Assembly (NCBI GenBank): GCA_029251165.1
Contig: JAQXDW010000140.1
Coordinates: 62,001-126,000 of the forward strand
Direction: 5' to 3'
DNA length: 64,000 nt
Source: Myxococcota bacterium
Lineage (GTDB): Bacteria > Myxococcota_A > UBA796
Shown here: piece after piece, positions 33,462 through 41,471 of the stretch
How positions within the stretch are numbered: position 1 is the stretch's first letter
Layout: every line of letters starts with the position of its first letter
The notes under the pieces: generated by a model
What the model saw: only the letters and a program-made list of their open reading frames with translations
Told to the model about the DNA's origin: nothing
Databases searched by the model: none
Made by a program: the position numbers and the translations under genes

Positions 33462-34253
33462 TCAGATGCTCCGCAGCCGGCCGCCATCGACGGCGAGGCT
33501 GACACCGCGGATGGCACCGCCGGCGGGGCTGGCGAGGAACGCGATGGTCTCGGCGGTCTCTTGAGGCTGAATGAGGCGCCCCTCGGGCACCTGCGCCATC
33601 CAGCCAGCCTGGACCTCCACCTCTGTCTTGCCGGTGCGCTTCGAGACCGCGGTCCGCAGCCCATCGAGGCGCTCGGTGTCGGTGAAGCCGGGCAGGACGT
33701 TGTTGATGGTCACCCCGGACGGCAGCTCACGAGAGAGCGACTTGGCCCAGGAAGCCATCGCGCCTCGGGTGGTGTTGGAGACCCCGAGGTTGGGGATCGG
33801 CTCGCGGACGGAGGTGGAGACCACGTTGATGATTCGGCCATAGTCCGACTCGATCATGCCGGGCACCAGCAGCTGCACCATCCGGTGCGCAGCGAGAACG
33901 TGCCGGGAGAACGCCGTGAGGAAGGCATCCTCGGTCGCCTCCAGCAGCGGACCTGCCGGAGGACCGCCGGTGTTGTTCACCAGGATGTTGATCGCGCCGA
34001 AGTCCGCCAGCAGCACGAGCAGCTTCTCGGCGAGGGCATCGCGCTCGTCGAGGTCTGCAACCACCGCGACGGCTTTCTCTGCGCCCGCCTCGATGAGCTC
34101 AGGGAGGAGGGCGACCAGGCGCTCCTCGCGACGGGCCAGGACGGCAACCGATGCCCCCCGACGGGCGAGGGCAAGCGCAGTGGCTCGCCCGATTCCTGCA
34201 CTGGCGCCGCAGACGAGCGCCGAACGACCGGAGAGGCTTTGGAGTTCAGACAT
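33462..34253 (-). CDS. SDR-family protein with substituted catalytic residues
   Basis: The 263-residue Rossmann-fold protein binds NAD(P) through GASAGIGRA near residue 16 and has the NNTGG motif near residue 92. Where classical SDRs have Y-x-x-x-K it reads VSNTTRGAMASW, so by alignment Tyr is replaced by Ser and Lys by Arg. The preceding Ser region is present (VVSTSVREPIP). It may therefore use a different chemistry, such as a dehydratase or decarboxylase, or be non-catalytic. It is the first gene of the tightly spaced catabolic run, 30 bases before the flavin oxidoreductase gene. Confidence 0.82.
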   Translation of the reverse strand: MSELQSLSGRSALVCGASAGIGRATALALARRGASVAVLARREERLVALLPELIEAGAEKAVAVVADLDERDALAEKLLVLLADFGAINILVNNTGGPPAGPLLEATEDAFLTAFSRHVLAAHRMVQLLVPGMIESDYGRIINVVSTSVREPIPNLGVSNTTRGAMASWAKSLSRELPSGVTINNVLPGFTDTERLDGLRTAVSKRTGKTEVEVQAGWMAQVPEGRLIQPQETAETIAFLASPAGGAIRGVSLAVDGGRLRSI

Positions 34254-34286
34254 GCCCGAGGGCTATCCGGTCGGCGGACTCTTCCG

Positions 34287-34811
34287 CTACTCCGCAGCAG
34301 ACTTCAGTCGGCCCAAGACCTCATCACCCTGGAGCTGCCAAGCTCGCGGGAGCGCCCAGGACGGCACATCGCCGCCAAGCTCGGCGTTCCAGCGATAGAT
34401 CACCTCAGTGCTGGACTCCGTTTCCGCTCGAAGGGTCCAGGTCCCGGCGGTGTTCAGCAGTCGGACCCGCGACTCGGGCGGCGGTGCATCCGGGTGCTCG
34501 ACAGCCACCCAGTGAAGCCGAACCTCATCGCCGACTTCCTCCCGGGTGAACTTCGCAATGTAGTCCCGCGGAACCAGCGGAAACGGCATCTCGAGCACAA
34601 CGTAGATGGTGTTCTCAGCGAGCACGCTGGAGGAGTCAATCCGCGGAAAGATGTCCGGCAGCCCGCTGAAGTTGCTGAGGATGCCCTCGACCTTCGCGGT
34701 CGGCGCATCGATCGTCACCGTCGCAGTGCACCACGGCATTCCTTCCGACCAAGCACAGTCCACCGGCTCCCCGGCAGACGCTGCCCCGATGAGAAGGAAC
34801 GCGCTGATCAC
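34287..34811 (-). CDS. Secreted SRPBCC (START-like) protein
   Basis: Starting from GTG 34811, which overlaps the upstream stop as GTGA, the protein has 174 residues. A short signal peptide (ISAFLLIGAASA) precedes a START/SRPBCC hydrophobic-ligand fold: ATVTIDAPTAKVEGILSNFSGLPDIFPRID near the start and PLVPRDYIAKFTREEV in the middle. Such proteins bind lipids or aromatic ligands. An upstream start at 34850 would overlap the previous gene without adding a better signal. It lies 33 bases before the SDR gene and could be co-transcribed with it. Confidence 0.75.
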   Translation of the reverse strand: MISAFLLIGAASAGEPVDCAWSEGMPWCTATVTIDAPTAKVEGILSNFSGLPDIFPRIDSSSVLAENTIYVVLEMPFPLVPRDYIAKFTREEVGDEVRLHWVAVEHPDAPPPESRVRLLNTAGTWTLRAETESSTEVIYRWNAELGGDVPSWALPRAWQLQGDEVLGRLKSAAE

Positions 34812-35680
34812 TCGAACAGACCCACAAATTGCGGAGACGGGTTCACACAAGAGCTGCAGCGCATGGCAACCAGCCAGGTCCCCTCACCCTCGAAGCCCGA
34901 GAAGCCCTCCAGCTCCATGAGGTCGTAGCTGCCGAGTCCAGCGACGTCAACGATGTACAGCTCGTCGGCGAGATCCTCCAGCTCCAGGAAGCGCTGCTCC
35001 AGCTCGGAGAGGTCCATGGTGTACCGGGCAAGCATCAGGCGATCGATGTTGGAGAGCACGACCGGGTTGCCAGCGCCGTTGGTGGTCAGCTGGCTCCAGG
35101 TGACCACAGTCTGCTCGCCGGTAAGCGGAGTGAGCGGGCTGCCTGCGTCGAGGTCGAGGTCAAACTCCAGGAGCGCGCTCTCGTCGGTCAGCATGACAGT
35201 GGACGGCTCCGCGCCGTTGGTCGGCTCGAAGAACACAAACGAGATGTACTCGCCGTCTTCCTTGGTTCCTGAGATGAGGAAGGTGCCGATGCCCTCCTGA
35301 ATCTCTTCCTCGACGTCGACGCTCGTGCCGCTGATCGAGAACTCCGAGAGCATCGCGCTGGTCTCGTTGCCTTCGGGAGAGTAGGCGACAAACCCGGTGA
35401 GGTCTGACTGCTTGAGGGTCTCGTTGTTGATGCCGTCGATGACCTCTTCCTGCGTCAGGTTCGCAAACCGCACGATGCTCAGCTCGTCGACCTCCGTGGC
35501 GGGATCGACGGTGGCGCTGAGGATGTCAGCGGTCAGTCCAGACCAGTCGACCAGGGCATCTTCCTCAGCAGGAATGACAATGGAGTCCGCAATGATGTTG
35601 CTCTGAAAGTCGAAGTTGTTCTCATCCTGGAGGATGATCTCGACAGAACCAGTGCATGCAAGAAAGAAGGGCAGCATCAT
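34808..35680 (-). CDS. Lipoprotein of unknown function, acidic
   Basis: The 290-residue protein starts MMLPFFLAC, a short lipoprotein signal with Cys at residue 9. The mature part is very acidic and Asn/Leu-rich, with no recognisable domain. Near the C-terminus is a Cys pair (RCSSCVN). It overlaps the SRPBCC gene by four bases and lies 105 bases downstream of the FabH-like gene. I cannot suggest a function. Confidence 0.7.
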   Translation of the reverse strand: MMLPFFLACTGSVEIILQDENNFDFQSNIIADSIVIPAEEDALVDWSGLTADILSATVDPATEVDELSIVRFANLTQEEVIDGINNETLKQSDLTGFVAYSPEGNETSAMLSEFSISGTSVDVEEEIQEGIGTFLISGTKEDGEYISFVFFEPTNGAEPSTVMLTDESALLEFDLDLDAGSPLTPLTGEQTVVTWSQLTTNGAGNPVVLSNIDRLMLARYTMDLSELEQRFLELEDLADELYIVDVAGLGSYDLMELEGFSGFEGEGTWLVAMRCSSCVNPSPQFVGLFE

Positions 35681-35785
35681 TGACTCGGGTCTGGTGTTTG
35701 TAGAGCGGGTACAGGGACGTCAGCCTCAGGAAAGCATCAGCGACACCGCAGCCATCAGCGGTCATATGTGACCATCCTCAACCGA

Positions 35786-36751
35786 TTACCATCGCAACAC
35801 CGCAGCGCCCACCGACAGTCCCGCGCCAGTTCCCAGAAGCAAGACTCGATCTCCGCGGTTGAGTCGCCCGGCCTCTGCCGCAGCGTGCAGGGCCATCGGA
35901 GTTGAGGCGGCGATGCAGTTGCCGTAGTCGGCAATGATGTTGACCACGCGCCCCTCGGAGAAGCCATATCGAGCAATGGCGGCTAGGGCTGGACCGGAGG
36001 CCTGGTGGGGAACGACGAGATCGATGTCGTCTCTTGAGAGACCGGCGCGCTCCAGCACCCGCGAGAGCACCAGCGCGACCCGACGACGGGCCATCTTGTA
36101 GACCCCCGGACCGTTCATGTGGAACAGGTTGTCCTCGCGGCTCCAGCCTGGGAGGTTGGGGTGGCGCCGGATGCCGCCGCCGCGCAGCTCCGTCAGCTCC
36201 GCACCAGAGGGCCAGGTACCCATCTCATAGGCCAGCAGTGCGCTGCTGGTGTCTCCAGCAGCCTCCAGGACAGCTGCCGCAGCACCATCACCGATGAGGG
36301 CTGCGCTCTCGGGCTCGTCGAAGTTCCGGCTGAGACTGCCGACCTCTGAGGAGACGATGAGGATGCGCCGGTAGGCCCCCGCCCCGATCAGCGCCGAGGC
36401 GTTGTGGAGGGCAACGAGGAAGGAAAGACAGGTGGCGTGGATGGAGAAGGACGGGGTGCCCTCCAGACCGAGCTCACGCTGGATAAAAACCGAGGTATCT
36501 GGGATGAGCTGCCGGGGTGTGAGCGAGGCGTTGATCACCAGATCCGGTGGCGGGCCATCTCCGAGCGCCTGACGGGCGGCGGCGGCAGCCATCGCCTCCA
36601 TCGGTTCCTCAGAGACCCGTCGGCGGGCAACGCCGGTGTGCTGGATGATCCAATCTTCGCTTTTTCCGAGTCGGGGGGCGAGCTCGGCGGCGGTCTCGAC
36701 GCGCGGAGGAGCATAGAAGCCTGTACTGACGATGCGAACGTTCATCTGCAC
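35786..36751 (-). CDS. 3-Oxoacyl-ACP synthase III (FabH)-like ketoacyl synthase
   Basis: The 321-residue thiolase-fold enzyme has the FabH triad: Cys in SIHATCLSFLVAL near residue 108, His in LVVPHQASGPALAAIA near residue 247 and Asn in IIADYGNCIAASTPMAL near residue 276. RIVSTGFYAPPRVET and EDWIIQHTGVARRR at the N-terminus are FabH-like. It could start fatty-acid synthesis or prime a specialised product. The absence of neighbouring acyl-carrier or fab genes favours a dedicated role. ATG 36745 is an alternative start. Confidence 0.88.
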   Translation of the reverse strand: MQMNVRIVSTGFYAPPRVETAAELAPRLGKSEDWIIQHTGVARRRVSEEPMEAMAAAAARQALGDGPPPDLVINASLTPRQLIPDTSVFIQRELGLEGTPSFSIHATCLSFLVALHNASALIGAGAYRRILIVSSEVGSLSRNFDEPESAALIGDGAAAAVLEAAGDTSSALLAYEMGTWPSGAELTELRGGGIRRHPNLPGWSREDNLFHMNGPGVYKMARRRVALVLSRVLERAGLSRDDIDLVVPHQASGPALAAIARYGFSEGRVVNIIADYGNCIAASTPMALHAAAEAGRLNRGDRVLLLGTGAGLSVGAAVLRW

Positions 36752-36807
36752 ACGATTGCCTGCTCAGTGCCCCGCTGTCACGGATGGTGTGCGCACTTTC
36801 ACAGGAT

Positions 36808-36844
36808 CACCACAGTGGTGCAGCAGTGGTGCAGCAGTGGTGCA
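36808..36844 (-). repeat. Phased 11-base direct repeats and palindrome upstream of the FabH-like gene
   Basis: CAGTGGTGCAG occurs three times head to tail at 36813-36823, 36824-36834 and 36835-36844, the last lacking one base. The first copy is part of a palindrome CACCAC-A-GTGGTG at 36808-36820. The block lies 57-93 bases upstream of the FabH-like start, where an 11-base period would place sites on one face of the DNA. It may be an operator, or simple slippage. Confidence 0.6.
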
Positions 36845-36869
36845 CGTCTGTATCCGCTCCATACGCAGC

Positions 36870-37478
36870 TTACAGCGTACGTGGACCGCGCTTCATGCGC
36901 TCCAGCGCTTCTGCGGCACGTGGCGCGTCCGGGTGCCCCTCAGCCTCAGCGGCCTGCTCAAAGCACTCCAGTGCCTCTACACGACGACCGGTGACCCGCA
37001 GCAGCACCCCGAGGTTGTAGAGGGCCGCAGGGTCATCGGCCTTCATCCGCAGGGCCTCGCGGTACTTCGCCTCTGCATCCTCGACCTCACCGGCCATGTA
37101 GAGGTCGATGCCTTCAGCAACCTTCTCATCGGCGTTGTGGATAAATTCCACCTCGATGACGGTGCGCATGCCGAGGTTGACCACCAGCGCCTTGAGCAGG
37201 CCGGTGTACCAGAAGGTCATCGCCTCGGTCGCCAGGAAGACCCCCATCGGGATGTCTGGCATCAGCGGCTTGCCCTTGTACTTCAGGCGAACACGGGTGT
37301 AGCGCCCCTGGTCGACCAGCTTGCGCGCCTGCTCACCGAGCGTTCGGACTGCCTCGTCGACCCGCTCCGGATCAATCTCGAGACGAAAGTCTTCAAAGAG
37401 GTAGCGGGGCCGATTCCCTTCGCGCCCTCCGTCGTTGTCGTCGATGGTCTTCTGAGATTCGTCGGAGCTGTCGGACAT
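36870..37478 (-). CDS. TPR-containing cytosolic protein
   Basis: The 202-residue protein has a charged N-terminus, an alpha/beta domain at about residues 25-115 (RYTRVRLKYKGKPLMPDIPM) and two to three tetratricopeptide repeats from residue 120 (DLYMAGEVEDAEAKYREALR, then NLGVLLRVTGRRVEALECFE). No signal peptide is visible. The N-terminal domain may be a conserved domain of unknown function. TPR segments mediate protein contacts; the partner is unknown. It lies 118 bases upstream of the FabH-like gene and is divergent from a small lipoprotein gene. Confidence 0.82.
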   Translation of the reverse strand: MSDSSDESQKTIDDNDGGREGNRPRYLFEDFRLEIDPERVDEAVRTLGEQARKLVDQGRYTRVRLKYKGKPLMPDIPMGVFLATEAMTFWYTGLLKALVVNLGMRTVIEVEFIHNADEKVAEGIDLYMAGEVEDAEAKYREALRMKADDPAALYNLGVLLRVTGRRVEALECFEQAAEAEGHPDAPRAAEALERMKRGPRTL

Positions 37479-37576
37479 CTGATCTCCTGCTCGGGCACCA
37501 CCGACTACCCTTCGGCGACGTCATGTATTTCACTCAGCCGATATCATACGTCTATCACCACCCAGAGAGGTGCTTA

Positions 37577-37987
37577 ATGATCTGGAAGATGGCAGCGCTA
37601 ACTGTGGTCCTTGTGGGCTGCACTGAGCGTCCCCTGGACACCCCCCACTCGCCTCCAATGCCTCCGGGCGCTGACCTCTGGCCGCTGGGCGGAAAGATCT
37701 ACGACAAACTCCCCGACCAAGACAACCAGCAACCTAACTTACCTATTGACGATACGACTGGTGAAGTTCCAGCGGACTCAGACACCGCACCAGCGGATGA
37801 TGCTCCGGATGCAGAGGCCCTCGGTGAGAAAGCCCTCGATGTAGCGGAGCCGGCAGCTCCAGCAGAACCGACGACGGCAGCAGAAGCAGAACCAGCAGCA
37901 GAACCGACGGCGGCAGCGCCAGCAGAAGCAGCAGCAGAACCGACGACGGCATCAGCAGCAGAACCGGCGACAGAAGAGAATCCCTGA
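37577..37987 (+). CDS. Small lipoprotein with Ala/Glu/Pro/Thr low-complexity tail
   Basis: With ATG 37577 (ribosome site AGAGAGG) the 136-residue protein has a signal peptide (MIWKMAALTVVLVGC) with lipobox LVGC. Residues 80-136 are a low-complexity tail of EPTTAAEAEPAAEP-like repeats, probably an extended cell-envelope linker. No folded domain is evident. The upstream frame remains open to 37523 but without export-signal features. Confidence 0.65.
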   Translation: MIWKMAALTVVLVGCTERPLDTPHSPPMPPGADLWPLGGKIYDKLPDQDNQQPNLPIDDTTGEVPADSDTAPADDAPDAEALGEKALDVAEPAAPAEPTTAAEAEPAAEPTAAAPAEAAAEPTTASAAEPATEENP

Positions 37988-38019
37988 GGCTGGAGGCTGG
38001 AGGCTGGAGGCTGGAGGCT
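37988..38019 (+). repeat. 7-base tandem repeat after the small lipoprotein gene
   Basis: Four perfect copies of GGCTGGA run from 37988 to 38015, beginning right after the stop codon, and end in GGCTTTT. The array is not self-complementary, so despite the T-run it is not a hairpin terminator. The following stretch to 38201 holds no gene I can support. Confidence 0.85.
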
Positions 38020-38201
38020 TTTAACGGGCTTCGAATGCGACCGCGCACCGCGCTACACACCCGTGAGCACAACCGCCGGCTGTGGGATCCGATGACCTCA
38101 GCGCTGGGAAGAAGCGCAGGCTCGAACCCCGCAGAATCGATCGGCAGGCTCTTACGTCGCTCGTCCGCCCCCACCTCTCCTGGTTTCCACGGTCCTGGGC
38201 G

Positions 38202-39038
38202 CTACGGTGTGTTCTCGCTGACGGTTTCCGCTGGCTGCGGCCCAAAGGTGATGGTGTACATGCGGGTGTCCCCCTCTCCCATCAAGGCATAGTGACCCGG
38301 AGGAAGGGCATCGTGGGCGATGTATCGAACCACTGTGGAGCCGCCGGTCACGTCGGTCACCTTCGCAGCATCGATGGTGGCTTCCAGGCGCTCCACCTCT
38401 GTGTCTGAGCTGAATTTCAGCCCGACATAGAAGTGGGGACCGAGGGTATAGCTGTCGTGGAAGCTGCGCTCGACAGTCTCCTCGACGAGCGGCTGGAACA
38501 CGAGGCGCTCGACGGTTGCTTGTCCGGTCAAGACCAGGTGCGCGCCGTCCTCCACGAGCATGGATCCGTTGGGCTTGTGGCGGGGATAGAGAACCGCTTC
38601 CTGCGTCTCCAAGAGCTCGAGCCGCTTGACGTCGGTGTAGGTCGAGATCGACTTGAGCACACCATCGGTGAGCATCGCCACGCCGTTCCCAGCCGAAGAA
38701 GGCCAGATGCGCATCAGGGTCGGCGGGATCTCCTCAGAGGCACCCTGGATCTTGTGGTTGCCCTCGATGAGCAAGCCCTTGTCGGTCAGCCCGAGGGTGT
38801 ATGTGATCCCCTCGCAGAGTCCGTCGAGCCGGAAGGCTCCAGCAGCATCCATGGCAGACTCAAAGCTGAGACAGGTCATGTCCGTGGTGCCGGCCTCCGC
38901 ACGGGCAACGATTCGGAGGTCATCTGGGAGCGCGGCACCGAGCTGCGGCTCCAGCTGCCCCTGATAGGTTCCTGAGGACGAGCACCCAGCGAGAACCGCC
39001 GTGGCGATCAGAGCGGTGTATGAGCGGGACCTAATCAT
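38202..39038 (-). CDS. Lipoprotein of unknown function
   Basis: The 278-residue protein has a conventional signal peptide with basic N-region (MIRSRSYTALIATAVLAGC) and lipobox LAGC at residues 16-19. The mature part looks beta-rich, with an early Cys pair (DMTCLSF, GLCEGITYTLGL) of carboxypeptidase-regulatory-like character, but I cannot name a family. It has AGGAGG six bases before the ATG, which is partly paired in a small hairpin, and an AT-rich upstream region after pyrF. Confidence 0.72.
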   Translation of the reverse strand: MIRSRSYTALIATAVLAGCSSSGTYQGQLEPQLGAALPDDLRIVARAEAGTTDMTCLSFESAMDAAGAFRLDGLCEGITYTLGLTDKGLLIEGNHKIQGASEEIPPTLMRIWPSSAGNGVAMLTDGVLKSISTYTDVKRLELLETQEAVLYPRHKPNGSMLVEDGAHLVLTGQATVERLVFQPLVEETVERSFHDSYTLGPHFYVGLKFSSDTEVERLEATIDAAKVTDVTGGSTVVRYIAHDALPPGHYALMGEGDTRMYTITFGPQPAETVSENTP

Positions 39039-39042
39039 CCGA

Positions 39043-39060
39043 AACCTCCTGCCTGAGGTT
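39043..39060 (-). promoter_or_regulatory. Small hairpin overlapping the ribosome site of the 38202-39038 gene
   Basis: On the minus strand AACCTC and GAGGTT pair around AGGCAG, and the second arm covers part of the AGGAGG ribosome site. The six-pair stem is modest and may be chance. Confidence 0.35.
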
Positions 39061-39099
39061 CCATCCTACAGGCTGAAGGTATAAGATGAAAGTAGAAAT

Positions 39100-39993
39100 T
39101 CACACTTGCCTGACAGACCTCAAGCGCGCGGAGAGCGCGTCGATCTGTGCTGCAATGAAGGCACCAGGATCGGCCTCAAACTGCGCGCTCTGCGTGGCTG
39201 GGAACAGCAGCGAGCGGGAGCTGACCACCAAGCTGCCCAGGCCGTCTTCCCGCGCTCCGGCCAGCGCCTGGGCGGCACCACCGCCCTGGGCACCGACCCC
39301 GGGAACCAAGAACCAAGCTGAGGGCATCGCCTTCCGCAGCGCCGCAGCTTCGTCGGCGCGCTGGGCTCCGACCACTGCGCCGACTGGAGAGAAGCCCGAC
39401 TCGCCCGGGTGCTCGGCTCCGAGGCGCTCCAGCTCCTCCGCGAGGCGCGTGGCCGCATCATGGTGGCACTGGAGCAGCGCGCTGCCGGGGTTGGTGGTTC
39501 GGACCAGGGCAAACACGCCGCAGCCTTCAGGAGCGTAGGCCAGGAAGGGCGCGAGCACGTCGATGCCCATCCAGGGGTTGAGGGTCACCGAGTCCGCAGC
39601 GATGGGACCAGTCGGATCAAGGATGGCCCGGGCATAGGCGGCGGCTGTGGAGGAGATGTCGCCGCGCTTGGCGTCCGCGATGATGAGCAGGCCAGCGTCT
39701 CGAGACAGCCGACAGGTCTCCTCCAGCGCAGCCCAGCCGGCCGCGCCGAGCTGCTCGTAGAACGCGAACTGGGGCTTGACCGCGGCCACCCTTCCCGCAG
39801 CAGCACCGATCGCTGCGGTGTTGAAGTCGACCACAGCCTCTGCTGCCGCGCTCCGCCAGGCAGAGCCAGTCTTGCCCTCCAGGCGCGCCTGGAGCTGGCG
39901 GGGGAGCCGACTGAGGTGAGGGTCCAGTCCGAGGCCGATGGGGGCGCCGACGGCCCGCACTGCTTCCGTGAGCCGATCTCCAAAGCCGATCAT
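39100..39993 (-). CDS. pyrF: Orotidine 5'-phosphate decarboxylase (long type)
   Basis: The 297-residue TIM-barrel enzyme makes UMP from OMP in pyrimidine synthesis. PIGLGLDPHLSRLP at residue 18, VKPQFAFYEQLG near residue 72 and the catalytic DAKRGDISSTAAAYA near residue 100 identify the long (subfamily 2) form found in actinobacteria and myxobacteria rather than the short E. coli form. A phosphate-binding Gly region lies in VPGVGAQGG. It overlaps an upstream 64-residue gene by ATGA. Confidence 0.95.
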   Translation of the reverse strand: MIGFGDRLTEAVRAVGAPIGLGLDPHLSRLPRQLQARLEGKTGSAWRSAAAEAVVDFNTAAIGAAAGRVAAVKPQFAFYEQLGAAGWAALEETCRLSRDAGLLIIADAKRGDISSTAAAYARAILDPTGPIAADSVTLNPWMGIDVLAPFLAYAPEGCGVFALVRTTNPGSALLQCHHDAATRLAEELERLGAEHPGESGFSPVGAVVGAQRADEAAALRKAMPSAWFLVPGVGAQGGGAAQALAGAREDGLGSLVVSSRSLLFPATQSAQFEADPGAFIAAQIDALSARLRSVRQV

Positions 39994-40184
39994 GTCTTGT
40001 CCTCCTCAGGATCGGGCGGCCGCCAGCCATAGTGGTCGTTCATGACCCGCGTGATGTTGAAGATCCCGTAGAAGACGCGATCCTCAATGACACGGAGGAG
40101 CCGATCCGGGATCAGCCGACGGGTGGCCTTCATTCCACCAATCACTGCCCGCCCTACCATCATCGCGCTGCGACGCTCGCCCAT
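39990..40184 (-). CDS. Small basic protein coupled to pyrF
   Basis: The 64-residue ORF lies between the KAP-like NTPase gene and pyrF, 19 bases after one and overlapping the other by ATGA. It has a basic N-terminal half (RLIPDRLLRVIED) and ends in an acidic PDPEEDKT. The close packing and sensible composition suggest a real gene. I do not recognise it. Confidence 0.55.
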   Translation of the reverse strand: MGERRSAMMVGRAVIGGMKATRRLIPDRLLRVIEDRVFYGIFNITRVMNDHYGWRPPDPEEDKT

Positions 40185-40203
40185 GCGGGAGGCCTTATCC
40201 TGC

Positions 40204-41421
40204 CTACAGCCCTGCTGCGCGCAGCATGCCCTCGATCCAGAGGAGCCCGTCGGTGTCTCCCTCGAAGCCCCTGGCCTGGAGGCGGAGGTAGCGGTAGAGG
40301 TTCGGATCGGCCTCCAGCTTCTTGACCAGACTGGAGCGGACCATCTCTCGGGGGTTGCGATCGGCCTTCTGAAGCCAGATCAAGGTCTGACGAAGCTCCG
40401 CCCAGCGGGCGGTGGTGTGCATGTAGCTGCGCAGCTCCGGCCACCGCTGGCTGAGGACAACCCAGGCCCACTGCGCCTCGGTGAGCGTGCGGCTGCTCCG
40501 CGCCTCGATCGCAAACTCTGCCAGCATCAGCACCCGGACTGCGAGGGTCTTGAGAAAGCGCGGGGAGCCCAGAGGCTCATGGGCCACCGCTACACTGAGA
40601 CGGTTCAGGGCGGTCGCGCCAAAGCTCTGCTGGAGGATCTCCTCGCCCTCGCCGACATAGCGACGCAGCAGGGTCGAGATCCGGCGGACGCCGAGTGGCG
40701 GGATCTGGAGCGTGAGATCGAACATGCGCTCCCCCATCAGCCGAAGGTGCTGATGGGAGGCATTGGGATTCCGAGAGTGCAGCGAGGCCTGAAGATCTGC
40801 CGGATCAAGGGCCATCACCACCGACAGCTCCGCGCCGCCGTCCAGCAGAAGCGCGAGTCCCTCCAGGAGCTCCCACCGCCGGCTGGCAGAGATTCGATCC
40901 ATGTTGGGGAGGAACAGCACCAGCCTGCCGCTGCGCCCCCCACGTGCGGTGACCAGAAGCTGCTTGAATGCACGCTGCACGCCGACCATTGGGAGCTCAC
41001 CGCCAGGCCGTATGCCGCCAGCCCCGCCGCTGGTCTGCTCGTTGTTCATGCGGTTGAGCTGAGCGATGAAATCGCTGGCACGATCGCTCGCCCCCTGGGG
41101 ATTCATCGCCGACTGGGCCAGCGCACCAGCGAGTCCCGTGAGCGGGCTGCGGTTGGGCGTGGCAAGCCAGGGGTCATACCAGGCCACCGTCGGAAGCAAG
41201 ATGCCGGTTCGCAGACGCGCCCGCTTCCGATCGCTGCTGAGAACCCAGGCCAGTCGCTTCAGAAACAGGTCACCGCCGGCCCCAGGCTCGCTGTAGACCG
41301 CGACCATTGTTCCGTTTCCGAGTTGCTCGATTGTGCGGAGGAGAGACAAGACCATGCGGTCTTGACCCAGAATGTCCTCCGAGCCCTCCTCGCTCCAGGG
41401 AAGAGAGTCCGCTGCTGTCAT
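40204..41421 (-). CDS. KAP-like P-loop NTPase with degenerate Walker A
   Basis: From ATG 41421 (GGAG six bases upstream) the protein has 405 residues. VAVYSEPGAGGDLFLKRL near residue 40 corresponds to a KAP-type Walker A but lacks the Lys-Ser/Thr, and the Walker B position LVLFLPNMDRI keeps one Asp where the family has DDLDR. Later sequence (RFLKTLAVRVLMLAEF) fits the helical lid of KAP ATPases. KAP NTPases are membrane-associated and often linked to defence or signalling; without the P-loop Lys this one may not hydrolyse ATP. No membrane helix is evident and no defence genes lie nearby. Confidence 0.65.
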   Translation of the reverse strand: MTAADSLPWSEEGSEDILGQDRMVLSLLRTIEQLGNGTMVAVYSEPGAGGDLFLKRLAWVLSSDRKRARLRTGILLPTVAWYDPWLATPNRSPLTGLAGALAQSAMNPQGASDRASDFIAQLNRMNNEQTSGGAGGIRPGGELPMVGVQRAFKQLLVTARGGRSGRLVLFLPNMDRISASRRWELLEGLALLLDGGAELSVVMALDPADLQASLHSRNPNASHQHLRLMGERMFDLTLQIPPLGVRRISTLLRRYVGEGEEILQQSFGATALNRLSVAVAHEPLGSPRFLKTLAVRVLMLAEFAIEARSSRTLTEAQWAWVVLSQRWPELRSYMHTTARWAELRQTLIWLQKADRNPREMVRSSLVKKLEADPNLYRYLRLQARGFEGDTDGLLWIEGMLRAAGL

Positions 41422-41471
41422 GTGCGCTCCAGAGAGGTTCCCGATGGTACCACTCTGAGGCGCCAAGCGAG

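Noticed and set aside
24868..34253. Genomic island or recent transfer of the catabolic cluster
   Set aside because: No integrase, transposase, tRNA or flanking repeat is seen, and base composition matches the surroundings.
37988..38022. Rho-independent terminator after the small lipoprotein gene
   Set aside because: There is a short T-run, but the preceding GGCTGGA repeats cannot fold into a stem.
38090..38170. tRNA gene suggested by a T-loop-like GGTTCGAGCC on the minus strand
   Set aside because: I could not build a T-stem with correct pairing, nor an acceptor stem, D-arm or anticodon arm around it on either strand.
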